Below are positions 55,972-64,000 of a DNA stretch of 64,000 nt, in pieces. The position numbers and the translations under genes are program-made. Source of the stretch: Verrucomicrobiota bacterium (GTDB taxonomy: Bacteria > Verrucomicrobiota > Verrucomicrobiia > Limisphaerales > UBA1319); contig JAKLHY010000022.1 in the NCBI GenBank assembly GCA_022709905.1, positions 35,314 to 99,313 on the forward strand, in the 5' to 3' direction. Within the stretch, counting starts at the first letter, position 1. Each line of letters begins with the position of its first letter. The notes beneath the pieces are model-generated. The model made no database searches. It saw only the letters and a list, made by a program, of their open reading frames with translations, and had not been told where the DNA came from.

Positions 55972-56567
55972 ATGAATCTAATGACGGTGTCAACATCGGT
56001 TGCGGAGCCCCCCCTGAGGACGGTCGGTTGGTTGCCGCGGTTCAGGCCGGAAAGGTCCACGAGTTTGACACTTTGGTCGGGCGACATTTGGATGCGATCC
56101 ATGCGTTTGTCGCGCTGAAGCTGCCGGTGCCGCACCTCGTGGACGAGATTACGCATGAGACCTTTGTCTTCGCTTTCCGGCGGATCTCGGAATTCACCGC
56201 TGGGACAAGCTTTCGGGCGTGGCTCCGGGCTATCGCCGCCAACAAGGTTCGGGCCGAGATTGAGCGGTACCGCCGCGAGGAGCGGAATCGACTTGCGTTC
56301 GCGGAGCGCTACGCCCTGGACGAAGCATCCAGGGAAACAGCCGATCCTCACGTCACACGCGAGCTGGAAGCCCTGAACGATTGTCTTCGAACCGTCCCGG
56401 AGCATTTTCAAACGTTGCTCAACCTGCGATATCGCGAGGAGAGCTCATCCGAGCAAATTGCCTCCCGCCTGGGGCGAAGCCTGGCCTGGGTGCGCACGAC
56501 TCTCTGCCGGGTCCGCCAGCAACTGCGGGACTGCATCGAACGCAAACTCAAGATCCAACCGTCATGA
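55972..56567 (+). CDS. ECF RNA polymerase sigma factor, apparent frameshift at N-terminus
   Basis: Without correction the first usable start is TTG 56028 (179 residues). However the codons just upstream read PPEDGR in the same frame, and an ATG at 55972 followed by MNLMTVSTSVAEP lies one frame away. Adding one C to the seven-C run at 56008-56014 joins them into MNLMTVSTSVAEPPPEDGRL, a natural start. The body has sigma-2 (DTLVGRHLDAIHAFVALK, DEITHETFVFAFRR, FRAWLRAIAANKVRAEI) and sigma-4 (LRTVPEHFQTLLNLRYREESSSEQIASRLG, WVRTTLCRVRQQLRDCI). The stop overlaps the next gene by four bases (ATGA), as expected for a sigma/anti-sigma pair. Confidence 0.85.
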
Positions 56568-59034
56568 TCTCCCAGGAACAATGGGCGGCTTTTCTCGATG
56601 GCGCTTTGGATCACGCCCAGCACGCGGCGGTTGATCTGACGTTGCAGCGGGATGCGGAGGCCCTCCAGTTCGTTGTCGAACAGCGAAAGATGGACCGTGT
56701 CCTCGGCTCGCTCCTGGCCCCACCTGCCCGCAAGCAGCGGATTAGGACATCCATCCTGGCTGCGGTCACCAGTGCATCCGCCGAACAACTCCGAGCCGAG
56801 ATCCTGGCCGAGACGTCGAGTGGCGATATGCCATTGCCCCAGGCCGGCTCCCCGGCAGTGGCCGATCAAACCTCCTCGGCGCCACAAAGGACCTTTCCAA
56901 CGAAGGCACCCGATCTGGGGTGTCTCATCCGAACCTGGATCGAGAGCCTGCCTCAGCACTTCCGGGCATCGAGGATGGTTCTGGCAGCAACGGCTTTTAC
57001 CGTATTACTTCTCGGGCTGATCATCTGGCAGTTCGTTCTCATTCCCAAACCTATCGTCGGCCTGAAGATCGGGACCATAGCCAAGGTGATTGGGACGACT
57101 GAACTCAGCCGGCAGGGCCAGTCCTCGGCCTCCAGGGCAACCTCAGGAACCGTGATCCGGCTCGGGGACCGATTAGCGACTGGCGACGCCGACCAAGCCG
57201 AGATCCAATTCCTGGACGGCACCACCCTGCACCTGAGCTTTAATACCGCGATCGAAATTCCCACTCCGCAATCCGTAATCCGCAATCCGCAATCCGTAAT
57301 GCCGCTTCTCGCCATTCTCACCGTCAAGGAAGGGACCGTGGATTTCTTCAATGCCTTTGGCACGGTCCAGGCCACGGCCATGACGGAGTCGACGGCCCAG
57401 GCCGGCTCGGCGCCCACGGAACCGAAGCGGCTCGAGACGCTGCAGGTCGTGCGTTTGGACAATTCGAACTCCTGGTCACTCTTGACTTCAGCCCTCGACT
57501 GGCCAGAAGCCGCTGTGAAGTTAGTCGGCGGCGGGGGATCGGTGGGTTGGCAGTTGCGTGAAGTGCGGCGTTCGGATGGTGTCGCGGACATCCGAGTGAG
57601 TCATCTACCCGCGTCATCGCGGGCGGCGCAAGCCGGTGTGCAAATCGGTGATGTGCTGACCGAGTTCGACGGTCAGCCGGTGGCCAGCGCGCGCCAATTG
57701 GCCAGCGCCATCTTGCGGCGTCCGAATGAGACGATCCCGTTTCGACTGCGCCGCGGAGATCTGGAACTAGCCGTATCTATCGCTGTCGAACCGGTCGAGA
57801 GTGTGGTGGACGGGCCCGAGCTCAGTGCCGAATCCCACGCCCCCCTAGCGGCGCTGCTGGCCAAATGGACCAGTCGGCCCGCCGCCCAGACGGTGAGTCC
57901 GGCCGAGGAAACGCATCGATCGGAGGAGATCGCGCGTTTCTCAAGGGCCGTCGAACTGCGCGCAGCCGCCTTCAACCAGTTGGGCGTCGTGTATGAGCTG
58001 GAGGACGCCCTGGGACCTGCTATTCGCGCCTATGGCCGGGCCGTGTATCTGGCGCCCCAAGTGCCGTTGTATCACTTCAACCTGGGCCTTGCCTTGCGGA
58101 AGATTGGCAGCTTTGAACGGGCGATCGAGGAGTGTGAAGCCGCCGCGCGCCTCGAGCCCGCCTCTGTCCCGGCCCGCAAACGGGTGGCCGAGATCCACTC
58201 GCTGCTGGGCCGCCACACCGAGGCGCTGACCTTAACCGAGGCCTTGCTGGAGGCCGCGCCCAGGACCACGGCGCCTGGGAACTCAAATCCCAACTCCTGC
58301 TGAAGCTCGGACGCCCGATAGATTCTGTCGCTCCGGCTCGTCGCGCGGTCGAGCTCGATCCGGAATGCCCCGTGGCGCATGCCTATCTTGCGGAAGCCCT
58401 CCACGCTGCCGGCCAATTGGACGATGCCGAGTCGGCCTACGCCGAGACCCTCGATCGAGCACCCCTTGAAGCCGTGTTCCATATGAACTACGGCAACCTG
58501 CTGCGCGACCAAAACCAATGGGCAGCGGCCGAACGCAGCTTCCGTCGTGCCATTGAACTACGGCCTGACTTCGCCCTCGCCTATTGTAACCTCGGCAATG
58601 TTCTGGCAGATCGCCGGGATTACGAGTCCGCCACCGCCGCGTTCGAGAAAGCAATCGAACTCGATCCCGCGGATGTCACCACCCACCTGCGACTGGGCGA
58701 CATGGCCCTTAAACAACGCCAGTTCGCCCAGGCCGAGCGCGCCTATCACCACGCGCTCGAAATCGCGCCGCATAACGCCGACCTCTACTATGGCCTGGGT
58801 GAAGTCTGCCGGCTCCAGCGCCGTCCCGCCGACGCCGAACGCGCCTATCGCAAGGCCATCGAACTGCAGCCTAAACACGCCGCCGCCCACACCGCCCTCG
58901 GGATTGTCTTTTACGATCGCGGCGACGTTGACGAAGCGGAGCGCCTCTATCGCAAGGCCCTCGAACTCGACCCGGACAACCTCGCCCCGTACGGCAACCT
59001 CGGAATCACTCTGTGGATGCCCACGAGAACGTGA
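56564..59034 (+). CDS. Putative anti-sigma protein: FecR-like, PDZ and TPR domains (frameshifted)
   Basis: The start is ATG 56564, overlapping the sigma gene. An N-terminal zinc-free anti-sigma-like helical part (residues 1-90, LDGALDHAQHAAVDL) is followed by a membrane helix near 140-162 (VLAATAFTVLLLGLIIWQFV). Then come a FecR-like region (VIRLGDRLATGDADQAEIQFLDGTTLHL), a PDZ domain (GVQIGDVLTEFDGQPVASA) and TPR repeats. The frame ends at 58303, but one missing C in the CCC at 58259-58261 restores QDHGAWELKSQLLLKLG and leads into TPRs that run to 59034. A five-copy heptanucleotide repeat lies within the FecR part. Confidence 0.78.
57267..57301. repeat. Heptanucleotide tandem repeat inside the FecR-like coding region
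   Basis: Five 7-base units alternate between CGCAATC and CGTAATC (the last ends in G). Together they are 35 bases, not a multiple of three. In the current frame they encode QSVIRNPQSV. Gain or loss of one unit would shift the frame. Confidence 0.8.
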
Positions 59035-59105
59035 TCGCCTGCGGCCGCGCCCAGGACGCCCCTGGGATCGAGCACTTCATCGTGCGCAAACTGCCAGCAC
59101 CTTGA
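59013..59105 (+). other. Possible third-frame tail of the TPR gene
   Basis: Starting within the last codons of the TPR frame, another frame reads VDAHENVIACGRAQDAPGI then EHFIVRKLPAP before a TGA. It has coding-like composition and could be the true C-terminus after another frameshift, or a scrap of a different gene. No family recognised. Confidence 0.35.
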
Positions 59106-59150
59106 CTCGGCGCTGAACTCCGGCTGACAAACTCCACCGATTCCACCACT

Positions 59151-60236
59151 ATGCTCTCCTATCTTAGGAACAACCTAGTCCAGATCATGGGCTGCCTGGC
59201 GCTACTTGCTCCCACCGGCATCCGCTCCGCAGAACTCACTCCCCGCCTGGTCGGAATGCACGCCGTGTCTTCAGGCAACTGGCAACCTGTGGCGGTTGCC
59301 GCCTCCGGGAGCCAGGCCTATGAGACGGCTTCGGACTACAATCCGAACACCGAGACCTGGGAAAACAGCCTCCTGGTCCTCGACATCACAAACCCCTCGA
59401 ACCCGACCCGGCTGGGGAGTCTCAAGGCCCGTTGGATCGGGGACCTCGCGGTCCGCGGCGATTTCGCCCTCGCCTGCGCGTCGAGTGACGGGCTATTGGT
59501 GATTGATGTCAGCAATCCTGCCGCTCCCCGCCGAGTCCGGAGCATCCCCGTCGGACAAGCTACCGCGGTATTCCTATCGGGGAACTACGCCTACGTTGCC
59601 GATGCAATGTCGGGTTTGGTCGTTGTGGACATCAGCAACCCGGCCAGTCCGGAGGTGGTTGGCAGCTTTCCCATCGATTTCGGAGCTTGGAGCGTGCTGG
59701 CAGCTGGTTCGGTAGCCTATGTGGGCGGCGGGAACTTCCAACCCCTGCAACTCCTCGACGTGAGCGATCCGACGACTCCACACCTCCTCGGGACTTTCGA
59801 GTCCATGGCCCGCGGTATCCTGAAGGACAATCGAGTTTACATGTTCGGCGGAACGCGCGGCATGGAGATCCTGGATGTCAGTAATCCGGCATCCCCACGT
59901 AGGCTGGGTGGTTACCAACCCAATGGCCTGTCCTGGGGAATCGGCGTCTCCGGTAACCACGCCCTGCTCGGGATCGCCGGGCAAGGAGTGGCCGTCATCG
60001 AAATTGAACCGCCCCCTCCACCGCCGCCGGCGCTAACCATGGTTTTGGCAGGCGAGGGGCTCATGATCTTCTGGCCAGTCAGCGACCCCGGATATGGCCT
60101 TGAAGCGAGTGATTCACTCGCCCCAGCGTCGAGCTGGCAATCCGAACCCGCCGCGCCCCAAGTCGTCGGCGACCAGAACGTCGTCACGATCGAGATCGGG
60201 GCCGGGCCGAGGTTCTTCCGGTTGAAGAAGCCGTGA
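59151..60236 (+). CDS. Secreted LVIVD-repeat propeller protein
   Basis: This 361-residue protein has a short hydrophobic leader (residues about 6-20). It contains at least five LVIVD-type propeller blades with a VxDxSNPxxPxxxG pattern (VLDITNPSNPTRLGS, VIDVSNPAAPRRV, VVDISNPASPEVVGS, LLDVSDPTTPHLLG, ILDVSNPASPRRLGG). After a proline-rich linker (EPPPPPPPALT) comes the shared C-terminal module (LMIFWPVSDPGYGLEASDSL, then SSWQ and FFRLKKP). It is probably exported; its role is unknown. Confidence 0.82.
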   Translation: MLSYLRNNLVQIMGCLALLAPTGIRSAELTPRLVGMHAVSSGNWQPVAVAASGSQAYETASDYNPNTETWENSLLVLDITNPSNPTRLGSLKARWIGDLAVRGDFALACASSDGLLVIDVSNPAAPRRVRSIPVGQATAVFLSGNYAYVADAMSGLVVVDISNPASPEVVGSFPIDFGAWSVLAAGSVAYVGGGNFQPLQLLDVSDPTTPHLLGTFESMARGILKDNRVYMFGGTRGMEILDVSNPASPRRLGGYQPNGLSWGIGVSGNHALLGIAGQGVAVIEIEPPPPPPPALTMVLAGEGLMIFWPVSDPGYGLEASDSLAPASSWQSEPAAPQVVGDQNVVTIEIGAGPRFFRLKKP

Positions 60237-60479
60237 CTCCCACTATCGCCCCACTCCCACTCCTACTCATACTCCTACTCTTAATCGTAATCTTGATCCT
60301 AATCCCCCCTCATCGCCCCAATGCCCACCCCACTCCTACTGTCCTACACGACCATCGTCCTGGCTCCGGACTTCTGTGAGTCTGGAGGGGAGATTAAGAG
60401 TAGGATTAGGAAGAAGTGGAAGTGGATTCCGCGGATTTTCGATGGTATCGCGATCGCCCGGTTCTCGCCGTCGCCCAGA
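60237..60479. repeat. Low-complexity CTCCTACTC/TAATC tract with inverted repeat
   Basis: Bases 60250-60304 consist of runs of (A)CTCCTACTC and TAATCxx units. CCTACTCTTAATC at 60274-60286 recurs exactly as its reverse complement at 60392-60404. Such tracts are common between genes in this group of bacteria. No gene here. Confidence 0.65.
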
Positions 60480-60867
60480 TCACAACTCCTCCACCGGCAC
60501 GGCCCGGCCTGCCAGAGACTCGCTGACGCCTTTCATCAATGTGAACTTCTGCGAGCCGGTGATGAGAAACTGCCCGGTGCGATCCCGCTGGGCATCCACT
60601 ACCGCCTTCAGATGCCGGAACAGCGCGGGGGCATACTGCACCTCGTCCAACACGACCCGGGGACGGATGCCGCTGCAGAAACAAGGCCGCCTCCTTCTCG
60701 GCTTGCTCCGCCTCGCTCGGCAAGTCCAGGGAGACAAAGTCGTGTTCCGGGAACAACCGCCGCAGAGTCGAGGTCTTGCCCGTCTGGCGGGCGCCCGTGA
60801 GGACAACGACGGGGCGAGCTGCCGCCAGCTAGTGGAGCTTGGCTTCGATCGCGCGAGGAATCCACAT
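60480..60867 (-). pseudogene. Decayed AAA_14-type ATPase (DUF4143 family) fragment
   Basis: Reading from ATG 60867: MWIPRAIEAKLH, an in-frame TAG where relatives have Gln, then LAAARPVVVLTGARQTGKTS (Walker A) and FVSLDLPSEAEQAEK. Near 60674 the frame shifts, and PRVVLDEVQYAPALFRHLK (Walker B region) and then GQFLITGSQKFTLMKGVSES continue in another frame before a TGA at 60480. The C-terminal DUF4143 part is absent. Thus three independent disablements: stop, frameshift and truncation. It lies antisense to the upstream region of the SBBP gene. Confidence 0.82.
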
Positions 60868-60918
60868 ATGCATAATGTGCGATACAATCGCATATTTTGC
60901 AGGATCAATGAACTCCTT

Positions 60919-62853
60919 ATGAAGATTTGGATGATCCTTTTCGCAGGCGCTGTCCTATTGCTGCAACCGCAAGCTGCCCGCGCCGATTTCGATCTCGTCG
61001 ACAGCCACCATCGCTTCGCCGCCACGCCGTGGGACCGGGAACCGGTCTTTCCTGGTAACGCCGGTTTTCCCACCGGAGCTGTGCCGACTGGAAATTCGAT
61101 GTTACGTCAAAGCCGGTTCATCGTGAGTCCCGGCCCCAAACCGGAGCAGACCTTGACGGTGCCCTTGCCGCAGGGACCCGAACCAGTGCGGCAGTCCTTC
61201 GCCCGCCTCCCGCTGAGCTTCGTCCGCAACGATGGCCAGGCGAATCCAGCGACGAAGTTCGAGGTCCGCGGACGCGGTTACCTGCTCTCGCTCGAACAGA
61301 CCGAGGCCGTCATGCTGCTGGCCAGCCCGGCCAACGAAGACGCAGAACGTCTTAAGACGCGCCCATCCTATGAGACGGTTGAACCGTGGATCGAGGGAAC
61401 GATACGACCGTGGCTCGGTTCGGGTATCTCGGAAAAAGCGGCGGAGGACCGCCGCACTCCAAAACCTGGCGGTGAATCGACGCGCACCTTGCATTTCCTG
61501 CGCATGGCCATGGTGGGGGCCAATCCCAATGCCCGCATGACCGGCGAGGACGAATTGCCTGGCAAATTCCATTATTTCATCGGCAACGATCCGGCGCTCT
61601 GGCGCACCAATGTCCCCAGCTTCGCCAAGGTGCGCTACCGCGAGGTCTATCCTGGCATTGACCTGGTGTATTACGGGAACGAAGGCCAGCTGGAATATGA
61701 CTTTGTCGTGGGGCCGGGGGCGGACCCGAGCCAGATCGCCCTGGCGATTGAAGGGGCCGACACGATCGAAGTGGACGACAAGGGTGATCTGCGCCTGGAG
61801 GTTGCCGGGCGCGAGTTGTTCTGGCGCAAGCCAGTGCTGTATCAGGAGAAGGACGGCGTGCGGCTGCCGGTGGCGGGCGAATTTGTGCTGCTCCCGACGG
61901 CTCCCAGCAACGATGGCGTGCCAGCCCGTCAGGTTGCCTTCCGTGTTGCGTCTTACGACCGGATGCTGGCGCTGGTCATTGATCCCGTGCTGGCCTACTC
62001 GACCTATCTCGGCGGTGGGATTGCCGATGCGGCGTATGGCGTTGCCGTCGATCCCGCAGGATGCGTTTACGTGACTGGCCAGACGTTCTCTCGATCCACA
62101 TATAACAGCAATCCCGCTCCGGGAAATCCGTTCCCCACGACGACAAATGCGGTCAAGCACACTTTCAGCGTTATTGGTGCCGCTTTCGTGACGAAGTTTA
62201 GCACGGAGGAAGAACGCGTTCTTTATTCAACAGTGCTGTGCGGTAACTCTCCTTCCTCCCAAAGCACAATAGCCAATGCCATCCAGGTGGATGGTCTGGG
62301 ACAAGCTGTGATCACGGGTAACACCGATGCCAGCGATTTCCCGAGGAAAAATGCACTTCAACCGCGGTACGGAGGCGGGTATTCGGACGCCTTTGTTGCG
62401 AAGCTTACTCCAGAAGGATCCAGCCTGGTTTTTTCGACCTTCCTAGGCGGAAGCAAGGAGGAGAGTCAGGGTAATATGCAGGGCCTCGGACTTGATGCTG
62501 CTTTCAACATCTACGTGGCAGGGAAAACCACAACTTCGGATTTCCCCGTTGAACAGCCCTTCCAGGCCATGCTCGACACCAGTCACGGCGCGGAGGATGC
62601 CTTTCAGGACGCCTTCCTGGTGAAGTTAGCGGAACCGCTGCCGCATTCGGTCGAGATCACCCGCGCCGGCAGCACCATAATGATCTCCTGGCCGGTCTCC
62701 GCCACCGGCTTCACGCTTGAATCGACGGGTTCCCTGGCTCCGGCGCCGAACTGGCAACCGGAACTTACCGAGCCTGAAGTCGTCGGCAGCGAGAACCGCG
62801 TCAGGCTGGAGATTGAAGGCAATACAAAGTTTTTCCGTTTGAGGAAGCCGTGA
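60919..62853 (+). CDS. Secreted SBBP beta-propeller protein with DUF7948-like domain
   Basis: The frame is open to 60376, but that part is the shadow of the antisense ATPase remnant; ATG 60919 begins a clear signal peptide (MKIWMILFAGAVLLLQPQ), giving 644 residues. Residues about 95-330 match the N-terminal domain typical of SBBP proteins (FVRNDGQAN, KFHYFIGNDPALWRTNVPSF, YPGIDLVYYGNEGQLEYDF, VIDPVLAYSTYLGG). SBBP propeller repeats follow (DAAYGVAVDPAGCVYVTG, TPEGSSLVFSTFLGG). The end has the shared module (IMISWPVSATGFTLESTGSL, then NWQ and FFRLRKP). Confidence 0.85.
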   Translation: MKIWMILFAGAVLLLQPQAARADFDLVDSHHRFAATPWDREPVFPGNAGFPTGAVPTGNSMLRQSRFIVSPGPKPEQTLTVPLPQGPEPVRQSFARLPLSFVRNDGQANPATKFEVRGRGYLLSLEQTEAVMLLASPANEDAERLKTRPSYETVEPWIEGTIRPWLGSGISEKAAEDRRTPKPGGESTRTLHFLRMAMVGANPNARMTGEDELPGKFHYFIGNDPALWRTNVPSFAKVRYREVYPGIDLVYYGNEGQLEYDFVVGPGADPSQIALAIEGADTIEVDDKGDLRLEVAGRELFWRKPVLYQEKDGVRLPVAGEFVLLPTAPSNDGVPARQVAFRVASYDRMLALVIDPVLAYSTYLGGGIADAAYGVAVDPAGCVYVTGQTFSRSTYNSNPAPGNPFPTTTNAVKHTFSVIGAAFVTKFSTEEERVLYSTVLCGNSPSSQSTIANAIQVDGLGQAVITGNTDASDFPRKNALQPRYGGGYSDAFVAKLTPEGSSLVFSTFLGGSKEESQGNMQGLGLDAAFNIYVAGKTTTSDFPVEQPFQAMLDTSHGAEDAFQDAFLVKLAEPLPHSVEITRAGSTIMISWPVSATGFTLESTGSLAPAPNWQPELTEPEVVGSENRVRLEIEGNTKFFRLRKP

Positions 62854-62948
62854 AAACGAGCATTGTTAGTCATAGAGTTCGATCTGGATCTCTGGCGTTG
62901 ACGACCAACACGCGAAGCGGATTAGATCATGGACGGAAAAAGTTACGT

Positions 62949-63212
62949 TCAGAGCATACGGTAGATCTCACGCCGGTGGCCGACGTAGTGCAGGTAGATG
63001 CGTCCCAGCGAGATGTCAAATTCGTACAGGACACGGTAATTGCCAACTCGCAACCTGAACTCAGGCCGGCCTTTCAATCGACAGTGAGGAAAATTCCCCA
63101 GGCGCGCACCCATGTCATCCACACTGCGCCGAACCGCATCATGCCAGTTTGGCGGCAAAGCATCGAACGATCGTGCGAAAGTGTGCGACCAGATTTGGAG
63201 TGCGGCCGCCAC
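62949..63212 (-). CDS. ParE/RelE-family toxin
   Basis: This 87-residue protein with a GTG start resembles type II toxin-antitoxin RelE/ParE toxins: HTFARSFDALPPNWHDAVRR, then RLKGRPEFRLRVGNYRVLYEF and YLHYVGHRREIYRM. The basic R-x-R-x-G-x-Y-R-V core and C-terminal GHRREIY are typical of the fold. It starts six bases after the stop of the small antitoxin-like gene. Confidence 0.85.
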   Translation of the reverse strand: MAAALQIWSHTFARSFDALPPNWHDAVRRSVDDMGARLGNFPHCRLKGRPEFRLRVGNYRVLYEFDISLGRIYLHYVGHRREIYRML

Positions 63213-63218
63213 AGTCTC

Positions 63219-63404
63219 TCAAGGTTGGCGTGTCGAATAGTCCCCTGCGGCAATCTCGCGGCGCGACTCGTCGAGTCGCGCTTTAACTTCGTCGGTCAAC
63301 TCGAGCTGGTCCTCCAAAAAGTCGTCAATCCAAGCTCGCAAGGCCTCAATTTCTTCCCGTTTCAGCCGGGGAATCGCCGCTTCTATCTCTTCAACTGTGC
63401 TCAC
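63219..63404 (-). CDS. Probable antitoxin partner of the ParE/RelE toxin
   Basis: The likely start is GTG 63404, giving 61 residues (VSTVEEIEAAIPRLKREEIE and so on). The protein is predicted all-helical and strongly acidic in its middle (EALRAWIDDFLEDQLELTDEVKARLDESRREIAAG), as expected for a toxin-binding antitoxin. The longer frame to 63761 is the shadow of the IS110 gene end. Identification relies mainly on its position before the toxin. Confidence 0.7.
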   Translation of the reverse strand: MSTVEEIEAAIPRLKREEIEALRAWIDDFLEDQLELTDEVKARLDESRREIAAGDYSTRQP

Positions 63405-63570
63405 ATCATTAGAGTAAGCACAACCTCCTCTGGCTGCAAGATCCAGGATTGCCCGGGTCATCCATGTGTTCCGCGTGTTCCACCAGCTTTCCATGAACCT
63501 TGTTCCTGCCCATGAACCAGCTAGGGTCGCCGCCCGAGAGCGCTTGCCGCAGCGGGGATTATGGGCGGAC

Positions 63571-64000
63571 TTAAGATTTGGTCGTTTTAAGGGCAGCTTG
63601 GAGCTTTTCAGCCTCGATGGACATGAGCTTGAATCCTTGTTTTGCAGCCAATTTGGCCAGAAGCCGACGTTGGCTTTCCTCATATTGCATTTCGTACTGT
63701 CTGAGACCTTTTTCAACATAGGCCAAGCCGTGCTTGAGCGTCCGGTAATAGAGGAGCGCAATCTTTCTCGCCACCGCCTTGGTCGCGACCAGCCCGCCTT
63801 TGGCCTTTTTGAGACGACGGAAGAACCCGCCCAGAGCTTTGTCGACCGTCCGAGCCAGGCTCCGTGCGCCGAGGCGAAAGAGGCGCCCAGCTCGATTACA
63901 CTGGCGCTTCACCAACCCCTTGCGTTTGCCGCTCTGAGCCGTGCCTGGACTCAAGCCCAGCCAACTGGTGAAGTCTTTCTCCGTTTTCCAAGCGCTCATA
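63571..64000 (-). mobile_element. IS110-family transposase, C-terminal fragment reaching the window edge
   Basis: The 142 residues visible match the C-terminal Transposase_20-type part of IS110/IS116/IS902 transposases: FTSWLGLSPGTAQSGKRKG, then GLVKRQCNRAGRLFRLGARS, GGFFRRLKKAKGGLVATKAVARKIALLYY. The gene reads from the right edge inward, so the N-terminal DEDD domain lies outside the window. IS110 elements lack long inverted repeats, and no element end is recognisable in 63405-63570. Confidence 0.88.

Noticed and set aside
60376..60918. N-terminal extension of the SBBP protein
   Set aside because: This part is antisense to the AAA_14 remnant, and a clear signal peptide begins at 60919.

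Overview
The window looks like a chromosomal segment of a GC-rich Verrucomicrobiota bacterium, probably near the Pedosphaera/Limisphaerales group (inference). The reasons are two H-X9-DG pseudopilins, very large secreted CotH/lamin-tail and He_PIG proteins, ASPIC/UnbV and SBBP/LVIVD propeller proteins, a recurring C-terminal domain on secreted proteins, and typical short interspersed repeats. I see no rRNA, tRNA or CRISPR.

Layout. 1-16.6 kb: carbohydrate-active and secreted proteins (GH116-type glycosidase, six-hairpin glycosidase, GH38/DUF5054-like protein, sugar porter, hexose-6-phosphate mutarotase), a REC-HDOD regulator, PanB, a broken esterase and two pseudopilins. 17-26.1 kb: one gene for a secreted CotH/lamin-tail protein of about 3,020 residues with a tandem 241-residue repeat. 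26.3-32.4 kb: a minus-strand block with a DUF4932-like protein, then an apparent defence cassette (HTH protein, deleted DUF3883-helicase remnant, STAS-like protein, PHP-ATPase of TrlF type, AlbA_2/HATPase protein). 32.7-35.3 kb: a fucose-isomerase-like gene and an AraC regulator. 35.5-40.5 kb: a C39-like secreted protein and a large ASPIC/FG-GAP protein.

40.8-55.6 kb is the most informative part. It is one compact nitrate-respiration operon: diheme cytochrome c (NarC-like), narG, narH, narJ, a NarI-Rieske fusion, full-length cytochrome b, monoheme cytochrome c, two different NarK transporters, a MOSC protein, mobA and a Cys/Met-metabolism PLP enzyme. The NarI half keeps all four haem histidines. 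The Rieske half keeps its cluster ligands and is preceded by an internal twin-arginine motif. The gene set suggests a hybrid of NarGHI and a bc-type quinol oxidase. A perfect FNR-like dyad lies before the operon, and a near-identical one lies before the next locus.

55.9-59 kb holds an ECF sigma factor and a FecR/PDZ/TPR putative anti-sigma protein. Each appears to lack one C in a C run, and the second also carries a slippage-prone heptanucleotide repeat. 59.1-64 kb holds LVIVD and SBBP secreted proteins, a decayed AAA_14 ATPase, a ParE/RelE-type toxin-antitoxin pair and the end of an IS110-family transposase.
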